Positions 9,786-19,884 of a DNA stretch of 64,000 nt are shown here, piece after piece. The position numbers were made by a program, and so were the translations under genes. Source of the DNA: Pseudarthrobacter defluvii (lineage in GTDB: Bacteria > Actinomycetota > Actinomycetes > Actinomycetales > Micrococcaceae); contig NZ_JAUSYG010000001.1 in the NCBI RefSeq assembly GCF_030816725.1, forward strand, positions 4,516,740 through 4,580,739, read 5' to 3'. Within the stretch, counting starts at the first letter, position 1. Each line of letters begins with the position of its first letter. The notes under the pieces were generated by a model. That model saw only the letters and a list, made by a program, of their open reading frames with translations. It was not told the DNA's origin and did no database searches.

Positions 9786-9815
9786 AAATATGGCACTGGT
9801 CACAGTGGCTGTCAA
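9786..9815 (-). promoter_or_regulatory. Leaderless promoter with operator dyad for asparagine cluster
   Basis: Read on the minus strand: a perfect -35 TTGACA (9810-9815), an 18-bp spacer, and -10 ATATTT (9786-9791). Transcription would start at about the GTG codon (9778-9780), giving a leaderless message. The spacer contains the dyad CACTG-N4-CAGTG (9794-9807), a good candidate operator for autoregulation by the FadR-type protein it precedes. Confidence 0.7.
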
Positions 9816-9822
9816 ACTCTCC

Positions 9823-10458
9823 CTAGTCCTGCCGCTGGCCTGCGGCGCGCCGCCGCTGCTGCCGCCGTCGTGAGCGGACGTGCCAGGCGATGAGGGCCGC
9901 CACTGCCACCACGGCGATGACGACGGCGAGGTCCCGCCCCACAGCCTGGGCTACGGCTTCATAGGAATTGCCGGCCAGGAAACCCAGCAGGACGAAGCCG
10001 ATGCCCCAGGCAAGGCCGCCTGCGGCGTTGTAGGCAAGGAACCGGCCGTAGGGCATGCGGGACGTGCCGGCCAAGGCGGGCATGACGGCGCGGAAGAAGG
10101 CGGTGAAGCGGCCCAGGAACACGGCGGACCCGCCCTTGCGGCGCAGGAAGTCCTGCGCGCTGTCCAGCCTGCCCGAGTGGCGGGACAGCGCCTTGGTTTT
10201 CATCAGCCGGGTTCCCAGGTGCTTGCCCACTTCGTAGCCCACGCTGTCGCCAGTGACGGCGGCGCCCACCACCAGGGCCATCATCGTTCCCAGCTGCACT
10301 TCGCCCCGGCTGGCCACCACGCCGCCAAGGACGGCGGCTGTTTCGCCGGGGATCACGAAACCGATGAACAGTGCGTCCTCGGCGAAGACCAGGCAGAAGA
10401 CGGCGATGTACGCCACAACCGGGCTGACGTTGAGGAGGCCGTCGATGAAGCCGGTCAT
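9823..10458 (-). CDS. DedA/SNARE-associated family membrane protein
   Basis: A 211-residue integral membrane protein of the DedA family (lipid scramblase or undecaprenyl-phosphate recycling related). The family motif GRFTAFFRAVMPALAGTSRM (about 117-136) and an early acidic segment (FAEDALFIGFVIPGE) are visible, with 4-5 membrane segments and an Arg-rich C-terminal tail. It is transcribed in the same direction as the downstream end of the PAP2 phosphatase gene (10-bp gap), a pairing that makes sense for lipid-carrier metabolism. Confidence 0.88.
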   Translation of the reverse strand: MTGFIDGLLNVSPVVAYIAVFCLVFAEDALFIGFVIPGETAAVLGGVVASRGEVQLGTMMALVVGAAVTGDSVGYEVGKHLGTRLMKTKALSRHSGRLDSAQDFLRRKGGSAVFLGRFTAFFRAVMPALAGTSRMPYGRFLAYNAAGGLAWGIGFVLLGFLAGNSYEAVAQAVGRDLAVVIAVVAVAALIAWHVRSRRRQQRRRAAGQRQD

Positions 10459-10468
10459 GGCAATTTCT

Positions 10469-11227
10469 TTAGGCCTGGGGAACGGGGACGGGACCGAGCT
10501 TTGCCAGGAACGGCACCCGGGCCAGCAGCGCCAGGCCGAAGCGGTTCCACAGGCCGGTCAGGAATGCGGCCCCTGTGGCTGCTGTGAGGAAGGACGCGGT
10601 GACGTCGGTGGGGTAGTGCACGCCGAGGTAGACGCGCGAGAATGCGACGACGACCGGCACGACGATTCCGAGGACGGCCGCGGGCCGTTGCCACCGGGTC
10701 CCGCGCGCCAGCAGGAAGAGGGCGATGGCCAGCGCGGAGGCCAGCGCCACGTGGCCGCTCGGGAAGCTGTCCGTGCCCGGTTCGGGGATCAGGGGGTTGA
10801 ACAGGGCGGTGGAGTCGGGGCGGTGCCGCGCCACCAGTACCTTGAACAGTTCGCTGCTCACCCAGCCGCCGGCAGCCACCAGTCCTGTCGCGACCGCGTT
10901 TACGGGGCTGCGGCGGACCAACAGCAGGTAGAGGCACAGGGCTGCGATCATCAGGACGCCGCCTGCCGGGCTGAACACCGCATTGATGACCATGGCCACG
11001 CCCGTGAGGGGTGCTGTGTGGTCATGGCTGAGTTCTGCGTCCACGGACATGTCCGCCGACGTCAGGGCGGGGATGAACCGCAGCGCCATACCGGCCGCCA
11101 CGATGAGGACTGCCATGAGGAGGGGCACTGCAATCCAGTGGCGCAACTGGGGGAGGGCTGCCATGCGCACGGCCGCGGCCTCCGCGGGGGACGCTGCCTG
11201 GGGCGGGCGGTTGGTGTGGGACGTCAA
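10469..11227 (-). CDS. PAP2-family membrane phosphatase
   Basis: A 252-residue type 2 phosphatidic-acid phosphatase family protein with about 6 membrane segments. All three active-site motifs are present: KVLVARHRP (motif 1), PSGH (motif 2) and SRVYLGVHYPTD (motif 3 with nucleophile His). The likely substrate is a lipid phosphate such as phosphatidate or undecaprenyl pyrophosphate; the sequence does not distinguish these. It is the first gene of a pair with the DedA gene. Confidence 0.9.
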   Translation of the reverse strand: MTSHTNRPPQAASPAEAAAVRMAALPQLRHWIAVPLLMAVLIVAAGMALRFIPALTSADMSVDAELSHDHTAPLTGVAMVINAVFSPAGGVLMIAALCLYLLLVRRSPVNAVATGLVAAGGWVSSELFKVLVARHRPDSTALFNPLIPEPGTDSFPSGHVALASALAIALFLLARGTRWQRPAAVLGIVVPVVVAFSRVYLGVHYPTDVTASFLTAATGAAFLTGLWNRFGLALLARVPFLAKLGPVPVPQA

Positions 11228-11313
11228 GGTTCAGCCTGGTTCTTTCGCCGGTAAAGGTACCTACGAGTATGCCCACGTACTCCTGAAAAATCCCTGACAG
11301 TGTGGGCTTCCGC

Positions 11314-14300
11314 CTACCCGGCCTGAACTACTCGTGCCCGCCCTTCGATGTCCCTGAGAATGCTGAACAACTGGACAACCTTCTCGTCCCCGAACAGGAC
11401 GTCAGGCCCCGAGGGTGCCAGTTCGTTGTAGGGGGAATCGAAGAGTGCCGACGGCGGCACCCTCCCGTTGTCCACAAGGTGGTTCGTCAGGACCTGCAGG
11501 AAGTCGAGCTGCTGTGATGTCAGGGTTGTCCCGGCTACGAAGCCTTCCAGAGCTTCCTGCACTGCATCGCGGTCCAGGCCAACAAGGCACCGCACGTAGA
11601 GCCCGAGTCCGTCGGCAGCTGCACGGTTGAGGTCCTCGGGGGAGCCCAGACCGCTCTCGAGGAGGATCCTCTCGAGCTCGGAGAGGTCCAAAGCGGTAAG
11701 CTGCCTATTCCGGCGGAGGCGCTGGATGGAGGCATGCTCCTGATACTGGTGGAGGTACTGGCGGATCTTGTCGCGGTACCGGGCCAGATCCACATGCCCG
11801 TTGCTGGCACCGGTGAGCTCAATCTCTTCCAGCTCCCCCAGTTCATCCTGGAAGTTGGTGTAGACAACGTTCCGGCGGCGCTTTTCGATAAGGTGCACCA
11901 ATTCCCGCAGCTTGAGCCGGATCTCCTCCAGCCATTCCACCGACACCGAGTTCCACTCTTCGTCGTCGAGGACTCCTTCGATCAGTTGGAGTTGCGCGGC
12001 GATGGCCGGAACGTTTGGCTGGTCCTGCAGGGCGGCGGCAACTGCCTGGACCTTGGTCCGGAGGGGTCCCAGTGATTTGCCCTGGAGCGACGCGAGTTCG
12101 GTTTGCAGCATGAGGAAGTCAAACCGCTTGGCCTCCTCGGTATCAGGTAGGGTGCCAATAGAAGCGAGCCTGGCGATGCGCGTTTCCAACGCCTCGAAGT
12201 CTTCGACATCCAGTGCATCCCATGCTGCGGGCTCCGCGAACCTGTCCACCCCATTTGCGTGCCGGCTTCACCAGGAAGTTGTCGCGGGGGAGCCGGTCAA
12301 CCGTGTGCTGCAGGGACTTCCTCAGGTCCATCACGAAGGGGACGTTCGTGTCCCAGGTGAGGTCCGCCGTCGTCCGCAGAAGCTGGACTCGCGTGGCGAA
12401 GGTGCTTTCGGCCAGGGACCTGTCAACTGACCCCTCATTGCCGGCCATGCCCGCATTGAAGAACTCCGCGTTGCGGCACAGGTCGAAGATGAAGAAGTCT
12501 TCCTTGTCCTCGCCGGGGCCATAGAGGTTGGGGCAAAGCCGGGTGCCGCGCCCCACCATCTGCCAGAACTTGGTTTTGGACCGGACCATCTTAAAGAAGA
12601 CAAGGTTGACGGCCTCCGGAACGTCTATGCCGGTGTCCAGCATGTCCACGGAAATCGCGATGTGGGGATTATTTTCCCGCTGTGAGAAATCGTCGATCAG
12701 GTTCTGAGCGTAGTTCACCTGATGAGTTATCACCCTCGCGAAGTGGCCCTTCAAATGCGGGTAGTTCTTGTCGAAACGATCCTCGATGAATTGGGCGTGG
12801 AGATTGTTCTTGGCGAAGATGATGGTCTTTCCCAAGCGGTCCCCGCCGGCGACTTTGTGGCCGTGCGTCATGAGGACTTCCAGCGCCTTGTCCACGGTGT
12901 CGGCGTTAAAGAGCCAGGAGTTCAGGGCGTTGGCGTCCACCGAGTCAGGGATTTCACCCTCTTCATCCCATTCGACTTCGTCCCAGTGCTCCTTTTCGGC
13001 TTCCGGAAGGTCATCGTAGGAGATCCCTTCATAGGGGAACTTCAGCGGGACCGGAACCACGCGTGGAGGAACGAGGTACCCCGCATCAATGGCCTCGTTC
13101 AGTTCATAGGCGAAGGTGGGAACGTTGTCTTCGATCCCAAAAAGACTGTAAGTGTTCCGGTCCACTTCCGACTGGGGTGTCGCCGTGAGGCCGACCAGAA
13201 GCGAGTCGAAGTAGCTGAAAATGGCCCGGTACTTCTGGTAAACGGACCGGTGCGCCTCGTCCACCACTATGAGGTCGTAATGGCCAATGCCGAACTTCCG
13301 CTTGCCCAGCTTTCCCTCGGTCTGGTTGATGAGGTTCATCATCGTCGGGTACGTGGCCACATGGATCCGGCTGTCGGCGTCCTCGCCGGCGCCCAGGATG
13401 ACCGGTCCGGAGCCGGGCAGATGCGTTTTGAACGCGTTGGCGGCCTGTTTCACCAAGGCAACGCGGTCAGCCAGGAACAGGACGCGCTTGGCCCAGTTCG
13501 CCTCCTGCAGCAGCTTCGCCAGCGCGACGACGGTACGCGTCTTGCCAGTGCCCGTTGCCATGACAACCAGGGCTTTTCGCTCACAGTTCTTCTCGTAGGC
13601 CTCGGTCACAGCGCGAATGGCGTTGTGCTGGTACGGACGCTCCACGATGGCGTCATCAATTTGCTGCTCGGCCAGCGGCTTCCGCGTCTGCCTGCGGTTG
13701 ATGAACAACTGCAGCTGGTCGCGGGTGTGGAAGCCCTGGACCGGCCGCTCCGGGTACATGGTGTCGTCCCAGATCCAGGTCTCATAGCCGGACGTGTAGT
13801 AGATGACGGGCCTGCGGCCGTACCGCCGTTCCAGGCAGTCCGCGTAGAGCTTGGCCTGCTGCTTCCCGATATGCGGATCCTTGGTGGTCCGCTTCGCCTC
13901 TACCACCGCGAGCGGCAGGCCGTCTGCGCCCCACAGGACGTAGTCCACGTAGCCGGTGCCGGTCAGCGTCCCGTTGGACGTGGGCATGGTGTCGACTTTG
14001 AACTCGCGGTCTTCCACGTTGTCCAGCGGCCAGCCGGCCTCGTGGAGATCCAGATCGATCAGGTGTCGGCGCGTCAGCGCTTCGTCGTAGTCGTGGCGGT
14101 CCGGGACGGCCTGGTTCTGCTTCTTGGCCTCGGCTACCTCGGCCTGGAGCTGCGCCAGCTGGGCAGCAAGGCTTGCGGACTCGGCTGCGGCCTTGGCCAG
14201 CGCGTCGTCACGTGCCTTCAGCTGCGCTTCCAGCTCCTGCAGCTGCTCCGGCGACTGCTGCGGGGCTGCAGCCTTTGGCGCCGGAGCGAGATGTGCGGCG

Positions 14301-14728
14301 TCGAACGCCAGCGACGGCGGCAGCTGGCTGCCGTTCTTCGCGTAGTTCCTCGCAAGCCAGTAGCAGACGTGATGCAGTTCCCGAAGGACGAGTTCGGCAC
14401 CCTGCAGCGTCGGAGAGACGGCATTGTGGACGGCGTTGTTTCCGGCTTTGCGGATGATGGTGAGCTTGTTGCCGATTGCGCTGCCGACGAGGTTCTTGAA
14501 CCTGGGCTCGCTGAGCAGGGCGTTGAGGTCCTCCTTGTAGGGAAGAGCGAGTGCTGGCTCGACCTTGTACAGCCATTCGACGAGCCGCTCCACGGTGTAC
14601 CGGGCGTAGAAAACCGAGGCGCGCGGGTCAAGCCGGGCAAACTGCTCAGAGCGGCGGGCCTGCTGTGCCAGGTCTGGCCAGTCTTCCAGCATGAAGCCAA
14701 AGTTGCTGTTCACTGTCGCTGCCCCCAT
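11314..14728 (-). pseudogene. hsdR: Type I restriction endonuclease subunit, one-base frameshift
   Basis: HsdR (EcoKI/EcoR124-type translocase-nuclease). From ATG 14728 (RBS GGAGAAA) come an N-terminal helical region, a nuclease core with VVEAKRT (near 272), Walker A MATGTGKT (near 386-393), DEAH (near 486) and QMVGRGTR of the second helicase lobe. The frame shifts in KPARKW: the run CCCC at 12249-12252 (GGGG in the gene) carries one extra base. Deleting it joins the C-terminal part (VDRFAEPAAWDALDVEDFEAL to the end) in frame and gives 1137 residues, a full-length HsdR. Either real inactivation or a homopolymer error. hsdM is also broken. Confidence 0.9.
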
Positions 14729-14814
14729 GCAGCTTTCTCCGATCCCACGATGCGATGTCTGGCACTAGTCAACCATGGCGTGTGGCGCACTAAGTAAAGC
14801 TGCGGTGTCAGAGG

Positions 14815-15402
14815 TCAGGAAACGATCCTTGCCCCTGAGGCCAAGGGCTCTTCCTTATCGACGAGACGGACATCCTGCGCTTCGTTTTCGCGGAGAATGA
14901 CGCCGCATAGCCATTCCACCAACCTGACCGGAGCAACGATGAGACCAGCAGTCACCGCGATGGCAGGGACAATACCGGATTCAACAATGCGCTGCCTGAT
15001 GAGGCCTCCGCAGATGAGCACAACCGACACGGCAAGAGTAATGACGAGCATGTCGGCGCCCCGGGAGACGGACAGCGCGACAATAAACCAAAGCGTCGCA
15101 GATGAACGGCTTTGAAGTGCTTTCTGCCCCTGCAAAACAACAGCCAGGGCAGCAAACGTGACCAGCACGATGCAAGTGGCCGGTGTTAACCAGTCCCGCG
15201 CCGCAATCCAGGCCTGGCCAACATCGAACCAGGGAATCGGGGCCCCTAGATACTCCCTACTCATGGCCGACAGGACGATGAGTGGCGGTTTTCCGCCGCT
15301 CATTATGGCGACAATCGCTAATGCTGAAGCGGCAAAGGTATAGAGAGAATTGATACGCCCCTCGAACTTTTTGTCGAGCGCGGAAATAATATCAGAGATC
15401 AT
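14815..15402 (-). CDS. Unknown membrane protein inside the restriction operon
   Basis: A 195-residue protein from the ATG at 15402 (RBS-like AGGGGC); a TTG at 15456 would add 18 residues. I do not recognise the family. It has about five hydrophobic stretches (near LYTFAASALAIVAIM, TCIVLVTFAALAVVL, ATLWFIVALSV, LVITLAVSVVLICGG, AVTAGLIVAPV) and a soluble tail rich in acidic residues. It sits between the mrr and hsdR genes on the same strand with short gaps (86 and 73 bp), so it is probably part of the island. It might be an effector or accessory protein, but nothing in the sequence shows its function. Confidence 0.7.
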   Translation of the reverse strand: MISDIISALDKKFEGRINSLYTFAASALAIVAIMSGGKPPLIVLSAMSREYLGAPIPWFDVGQAWIAARDWLTPATCIVLVTFAALAVVLQGQKALQSRSSATLWFIVALSVSRGADMLVITLAVSVVLICGGLIRQRIVESGIVPAIAVTAGLIVAPVRLVEWLCGVILRENEAQDVRLVDKEEPLASGARIVS

Positions 15403-15475
15403 TCTGCCCCTGCCCTGGTTGTTTGAGGGCTCCAACCTATTAAACAGGTGCGACAAAGCTCCCCGCGGAGCGCAA

Positions 15476-16414
15476 CTATTCGAAGAAGTCCTCGTCCAGC
15501 TCCACCACGTCGTAGGTCTGCTTGACCTGGACGCCCACCCGGTACTTGATCATGAGGCCTACCAACCGGGCGGCGTCGATCAGGATGATCCGGGAGGGAA
15601 CGTTCTCTGCATACTGCCGTGCTCCGGAGGTGAAGGCACTGGTAGTGATAAAGACGCCCCGGGACGCGCCGACGCCGTGTAGAGCACCCACAAAAGCCTG
15701 GATGGTTTCGCGGCCCACCGTGTTGCCGTCGGCGTACCGTTTGGCCTGAACGTAGATCCGGTCGAGTCCGAGAGCGTCCTGATCTATGACCCCATCTACG
15801 CCACCGTCCCCGGTGCCACCGATGCGGCGGCCCCGCTGTTCGGCGCCGCCGTAGCCCATCTTCAGGAGCAGCTTGACCACTGCTTCTTCGAAAAAGTCGG
15901 GATGGCCCTCGCGGAGTCGGGCGAGCAGCGAGACGCCCACCTCCGCATGGATCCGGTTGATCCCGTCCTCGATCTGCTCGACAGGCTCCAGTTCTTCGGC
16001 CGCGACTTGGTCCGGGGCAGCTGGTTGCGTGGGGTCCGTCGGCTTTTCAGACTTGGGCCAGTGCTTCGCGAAGAGTTCGCGGGCTTGGCTGTAGTTGATG
16101 CCGCCTGGGTTCTCTTTGAGCCATCGGCGGCCCTCATCAGTGATGCAGTAGTGCCCCTTGGTGGGCCGGTCCATCCAGTTGGCCCGAATAACGTGGCTCA
16201 ACACCCAGCCCATGCGCTGCTCGTACCTAAGTCCACCTGAATTGAGAGTCTCAAGGCGTGCCGACTCTGAAAGGCCGGCTTTGTCAGCGGCCTGATGAAA
16301 CAGGTCCTTGCGGTGCAGAGTCCGCCCGTCCTCGAGCGCTTGCAGGACGGGAACAATAAGTGCGGGCCAAATTGGAACTTCCGTCACGAACGACTCAGGT
16401 GCTGGTTCTGACAT
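15476..16414 (-). CDS. mrr: Mrr-type restriction endonuclease
   Basis: A 312-residue type IV-like restriction enzyme. Residues 10-110 form an Mrr N-terminal winged-helix domain (LHRKDLFHQAADKAGLSE, HYCITDEGRRWL). Residues 165-300 form the Mrr catalytic domain: GDGGVDGVI supplies the catalytic Asp and IYVQAKRY the QxK motif of the PD-(D/E)xK nuclease fold. Known Mrr proteins cut modified DNA. Its ATG overlaps the hsdS stop by one base (TGATG), so it is translationally coupled to the type I system. The central Pro/Ala/Glu-rich segment (about 120-150) is a linker. Confidence 0.9.
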   Translation of the reverse strand: MSEPAPESFVTEVPIWPALIVPVLQALEDGRTLHRKDLFHQAADKAGLSESARLETLNSGGLRYEQRMGWVLSHVIRANWMDRPTKGHYCITDEGRRWLKENPGGINYSQARELFAKHWPKSEKPTDPTQPAAPDQVAAEELEPVEQIEDGINRIHAEVGVSLLARLREGHPDFFEEAVVKLLLKMGYGGAEQRGRRIGGTGDGGVDGVIDQDALGLDRIYVQAKRYADGNTVGRETIQAFVGALHGVGASRGVFITTSAFTSGARQYAENVPSRIILIDAARLVGLMIKYRVGVQVKQTYDVVELDEDFFE

Positions 16415-17547
16415 CAGAGTTCCCCCTTGAAAGCGCGGTGTTGGAGTGAAGCGAACAGAGCGTCCAACTCGGCGAGGTGCTTGCGGTGCGCCTGCTTCAG
16501 GCGCTCGACGGCGGATACCTGCCCTGCGAATTCTTGCTGGCGTTCTAGGGAGACCTCAAAAACGTAGATTTTGCTAAGGCCGTCAGCCGTGAGTTTCTTG
16601 GTACCGTGCGCGGCTGTTTCCACAAGGCTTACTGCATGCCCGTGTTGGGCTTGCAGGCATGCCAACAGGAATTCCGGTTCGATAGGTTTGTAAGGCTGGA
16701 TCGCCTTAAGATCTTGGTTGATCGTGGCCGGGCGGCGCAGCATCGCTACAGGAAACGAATGTGCCAGTATCATCCCGCGCACTACAAATACAACTGTTTT
16801 CGCTGGTAGCAGCTTCAACGAGGTGGTCTCAGTTACTTGTGGCGAGATGTGATCCTTGGAATTTTCCAAGAACGATTCCTTTATATCCTTGGGGCTGAAC
16901 CAGGGGACATCACCCTCCCAGTTTTCAGGAGTCGCCTTGGAAGGAGTGCCCCCACTGTAGAGACGGCCGATCTCCGGCAGGGCTAACCGGGGAAGGTTCC
17001 GAGGATTGGTCACAGGGTCGCCGAACATTGCGTGGAAGATTGATTGGGTCAGGGCATCGAGGTGGGCAAGGGCCGCGCGGCGCTTAGTCCGGAGCTCATC
17101 GGCCTTGTCCAGGATCGCAGCAATCCGCCGCTGCTCGTCGAGCGGTGGAACTGGAAGTGGGAGTTCTGTGATGTCCGAGCGGTTGACCTGAAGAAACGTG
17201 GCCCCTTTTGCCTTGGCTCGAAGGGTAGGTTCGATATGACCCAACCAGTGCCAGAGGAAATTCCTGTCGAGCTGGGCTCCCGCGCGCAGCGCTGCTACGC
17301 CGCGACCCAAGCAATACTCGCCGTCGGACCAAACTTTGTCACCAATCGAGGCTCTGATGCTCAAGACCACATCACCAGCACGCGAAAGCTTGGTCGGTTG
17401 GCTGGTGTATTTTTTCGGTGAGAGCACGCCCCTGCTAAAGTCGCCTGCTCCCGCGATGAGAGGTACGCCTTGAGTGGCGGAGTAAGTATCCCCGCTTGGA
17501 GCCTGTCCCATAATGATCGAGCAGACTTCTCCGAGCGTCGAGTTCAT
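16414..17547 (-). CDS. hsdS: Type I restriction specificity subunit
   Basis: A 377-residue HsdS with two target-recognition domains: TRD1 about 1-135 and TRD2 about 185-330. Between and after them are the paired helical spacers (PPLDEQRRIAAILDKADELR with QSIFHAMFGDP centrally; ERQQEFAGQVSAVERLK at the C-terminus). TRDs determine the bipartite DNA target. Its ATG overlaps the hsdM stop by 4 nt (ATGA) and its stop overlaps the mrr start. The subunit itself is intact although both partner genes are damaged. Confidence 0.92.
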   Translation of the reverse strand: MNSTLGEVCSIIMGQAPSGDTYSATQGVPLIAGAGDFSRGVLSPKKYTSQPTKLSRAGDVVLSIRASIGDKVWSDGEYCLGRGVAALRAGAQLDRNFLWHWLGHIEPTLRAKAKGATFLQVNRSDITELPLPVPPLDEQRRIAAILDKADELRTKRRAALAHLDALTQSIFHAMFGDPVTNPRNLPRLALPEIGRLYSGGTPSKATPENWEGDVPWFSPKDIKESFLENSKDHISPQVTETTSLKLLPAKTVVFVVRGMILAHSFPVAMLRRPATINQDLKAIQPYKPIEPEFLLACLQAQHGHAVSLVETAAHGTKKLTADGLSKIYVFEVSLERQQEFAGQVSAVERLKQAHRKHLAELDALFASLQHRAFKGEL

Positions 17548-18656
17548 TTGAGCAACTCCTGCAGTTCTGCCATGCCCTCGGCAATCTCGGCCTCGAGTCC
17601 GTTCAATGCAAGCAGAATCTCTTCCGGGTCCGCGTGCTCGATGTCCTCGTGCACGATCTCTTTGTACCGGTTCAGCGACAGGTCGTAGTCGTTCGCAGCG
17701 ATCTCCGAAAGCGGCACACAGAATGACTGGTCGGTGCGCTCACGCTCAAGTTCCGCCGTCGTACGTTCGTTCCAGCGGGCGAGAGCGTCGGGGAGATCGG
17801 ACGAACCCAGCGCTGTGCGCTTGTCGTCGAGGCTGAAGCCGTCGGACTTCACGTCGTAAAACCAGACATGATCCGTGCCGCCGGAGTTGGTCTTGGTGAA
17901 GAACAGGATGGCGGTGGAAACTCCTGCGTACGGCTTGAAGACGCCGGAGGGGAGCTTCACCACGGCGTCGAGCTTGTGCCCTTCGACGAGCGTCTTCCGC
18001 AGTGACTTGTGGGCGCCGGTAGAACCGAACAGCACGCCGTCGGGGACGATGACGGCCGCCCTACCTCCCGGCTTGAGCAGCTTGATGAAGAGCGCCAGGA
18101 ACAGGAGTTCCGTCTTCTTCGTCTTGACGACCTTCAACAGGTCTTTGGCCACATTGTCGTAATCCAGGCTTCCAGCGAACGGCGGGTTGGCCAGGATGAG
18201 GTCGTACTTCTCCTCCTCATCGGCATGCAGGTCGGCCAGAGAATCGCGGTATGAGATATCAGGGTTTTCGACGCCGTGCAGCAGCATGTTCATCGAGCCG
18301 ATGCGCAACATGGTTGAGTCGAAGTCATAACCGTGGAACTGCTGGTGGTGGAAGAACTTGCCGGTCTCCGCGTCGGTCAGCAGGCTGGGGTTGTTGTCCC
18401 GGAGGTACTGGCCGGCCTGCACTAGGAACCCGCAGGTGCCGGACGCCGGGTCGCAGATTGCCTCGAGCGGTTTGGGCGACGTCATGGCCACCATGAGATC
18501 AATGATGTGGCGGGGCGTCCTGAACTGACCGTTGGTACCCGCCGAGGCAAGCTTGGAGAGCATGTACTCGTACAGGTCACCCTTGGTGTCCTTGCGGTCC
18601 ATGTTGATGCTGTCCACAATGTCCACCTGGTTGGACCCCCGTTAGCAGTCCAGCGC

Positions 18657-19502
18657 CTATGCGATAGCTAATTGGTTTTCTTGCGTCCAGTTTTCCCAGT
18701 AGCGCTTCGGCGTCATGCCGTTCAGGGATCCATGGGGCCGTTCATGATTGTAGATAGCTTTCCATTCGTCGGCCAAATACTTGGCTTCGGCCATGGTGTC
18801 CATGATTTCTCCGGAGAGTTGTTCCCTTCTGAACTGGGCGTTGAAGGACTCGATGAAGCCGTTCTGCCAGGGTGATCCCGGGTCAATGAAGGCGGTATCC
18901 ACGCCGGCGGTGTTGCACCACTCAATCAGTGCGGCGGCGGTGAATTCGGGCCCGTTGTCACACCTCACGTAGGTCGGGGCGGTGCCGGTCTCGGCGATGA
19001 TGTTCTCCAACACAGCGACCACGTCGGCGGCCTTGAACGACCGGCGCGGAATGACCGCCAGCGCCGTGCGGGTGTATTCGTCGATGACGTTAAAGAACCG
19101 GATGTGCCGTCCGCAAGAGGTCACATCGGACTGGAAGTCGAAACTGACCACATGCATCGGGTACTGGGCAGTTAGGCGCTTCTGTTCACCGGCGCCGGGC
19201 CCGGTCCGGCGCTTCTTCCTCGCCCGGGGTTTACAGACCAGGCCTTCATCGCGCCAGAGCCGTCGCACCCGCTTCCTGTTCAGCACCACGCCGTCCCACT
19301 CAGGCTGAGCCAGCAGGTGCCAGCGCACCTTCCGCCAGCCCCACGCGGGGTGCTGCCCGGCGACGGCGCGCAAGGCTGCACGGAGCCGGGCTTCCTCAAA
19401 GCCCATATCGGGCTTCTTCTTGCGGAACGCGGACCGGTTCTGCCCCAGCACCGCGCACGCGAAACGCTCGGACGCCCCGAACTTCTCCACCGCCATGCGC
19501 AC
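18657..19502 (-). CDS. IS3-family transposase OrfB, complete
   Basis: A DDE integrase-type catalytic subunit, 281 residues from GTG 19502. It contains an HTH_21-like N-terminal region and an rve core with the DDE triad: Asp in VVSFDFQSDV, Asp in VRCDNGPEF, and Glu in NGFIESFNAQFRREQL. It has no strong start of its own; expression as an OrfAB fusion by -1 frameshifting from orfA is expected. The C-terminus RPHGSLNGMTPKRYWENW is the standard IS3 ending and lies next to the terminal repeat. Confidence 0.92.
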   Translation of the reverse strand: MRMAVEKFGASERFACAVLGQNRSAFRKKKPDMGFEEARLRAALRAVAGQHPAWGWRKVRWHLLAQPEWDGVVLNRKRVRRLWRDEGLVCKPRARKKRRTGPGAGEQKRLTAQYPMHVVSFDFQSDVTSCGRHIRFFNVIDEYTRTALAVIPRRSFKAADVVAVLENIIAETGTAPTYVRCDNGPEFTAAALIEWCNTAGVDTAFIDPGSPWQNGFIESFNAQFRREQLSGEIMDTMAEAKYLADEWKAIYNHERPHGSLNGMTPKRYWENWTQENQLAIA

Positions 19503-19525
19503 GGCACGACGGCGGGGTTCGGGGC

Positions 19526-19804
19526 TCAGAATTTTCCCTTGGCCACCTCGTTCAGGATGTCGATGGCCAGTTCCTTCTCCGCCAGCAGCCGCTTAAGCCG
19601 GGCGTTCTCTTTCTCCAGCTCCTTGGTCCGTTTGGACGCCTCGGCGTTCTTCTCGGACCCGTACTGGTTCAACCACCGATACCAGGTCGCCTCGGTAACC
19701 TGGAGCTCCTTGATTACCTCGACCATCGGGCGCCCGTCATTGAGCATCTTCTGGCCCTGCCGGACCTTGGCGATGACCTGCTCAGGGGTGTGTCTGCGTG
19801 CCAT
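19526..19804 (-). CDS. IS3-family OrfA, first copy
   Basis: A 92-residue helix-turn-helix and leucine-zipper protein (MARRHTPEQVIAKV start; HTH around VIKELQVTEATWYRWLNQYG; coiled coil KELEKENARLKRLLAEKELAI). The ATG at 19804 is the usual family start; the frame is open nine codons further up to an ATG at 19831, and GGAGG lies between the two. It binds the element's ends and provides the N-terminal part of the OrfAB transposase. Confidence 0.9.
   Translation of the reverse strand: MARRHTPEQVIAKVRQGQKMLNDGRPMVEVIKELQVTEATWYRWLNQYGSEKNAEASKRTKELEKENARLKRLLAEKELAIDILNEVAKGKF
19532..19538 (-). promoter_or_regulatory. -1 ribosomal frameshift site, GGGAAAA
   Basis: On the minus strand the orfA end reads GCC AAG GGA AAA TTC TGA. 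The heptamer G GGA AAA fits the X XXY YYZ slippery rule; slipping back one base continues as GGG AAA ATT CTG AGC in the orfB frame through SPEPRRRAVRMAVEKF. The same site is repeated at 20489-20495 in the second copy. Confidence 0.8.
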
Positions 19805-19884
19805 GATTCGTGAATTTCCTCCTGCGTCCATTCTCGGACACGAAACTCACACAAACACTGGACTTCTATCTGGGGACCCAACCA

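Noticed and set aside
12722..14797. 691-codon open frame opposite hsdR
   Set aside because: Antisense shadow of the helicase-nuclease gene; no recognisable motifs or RBS.
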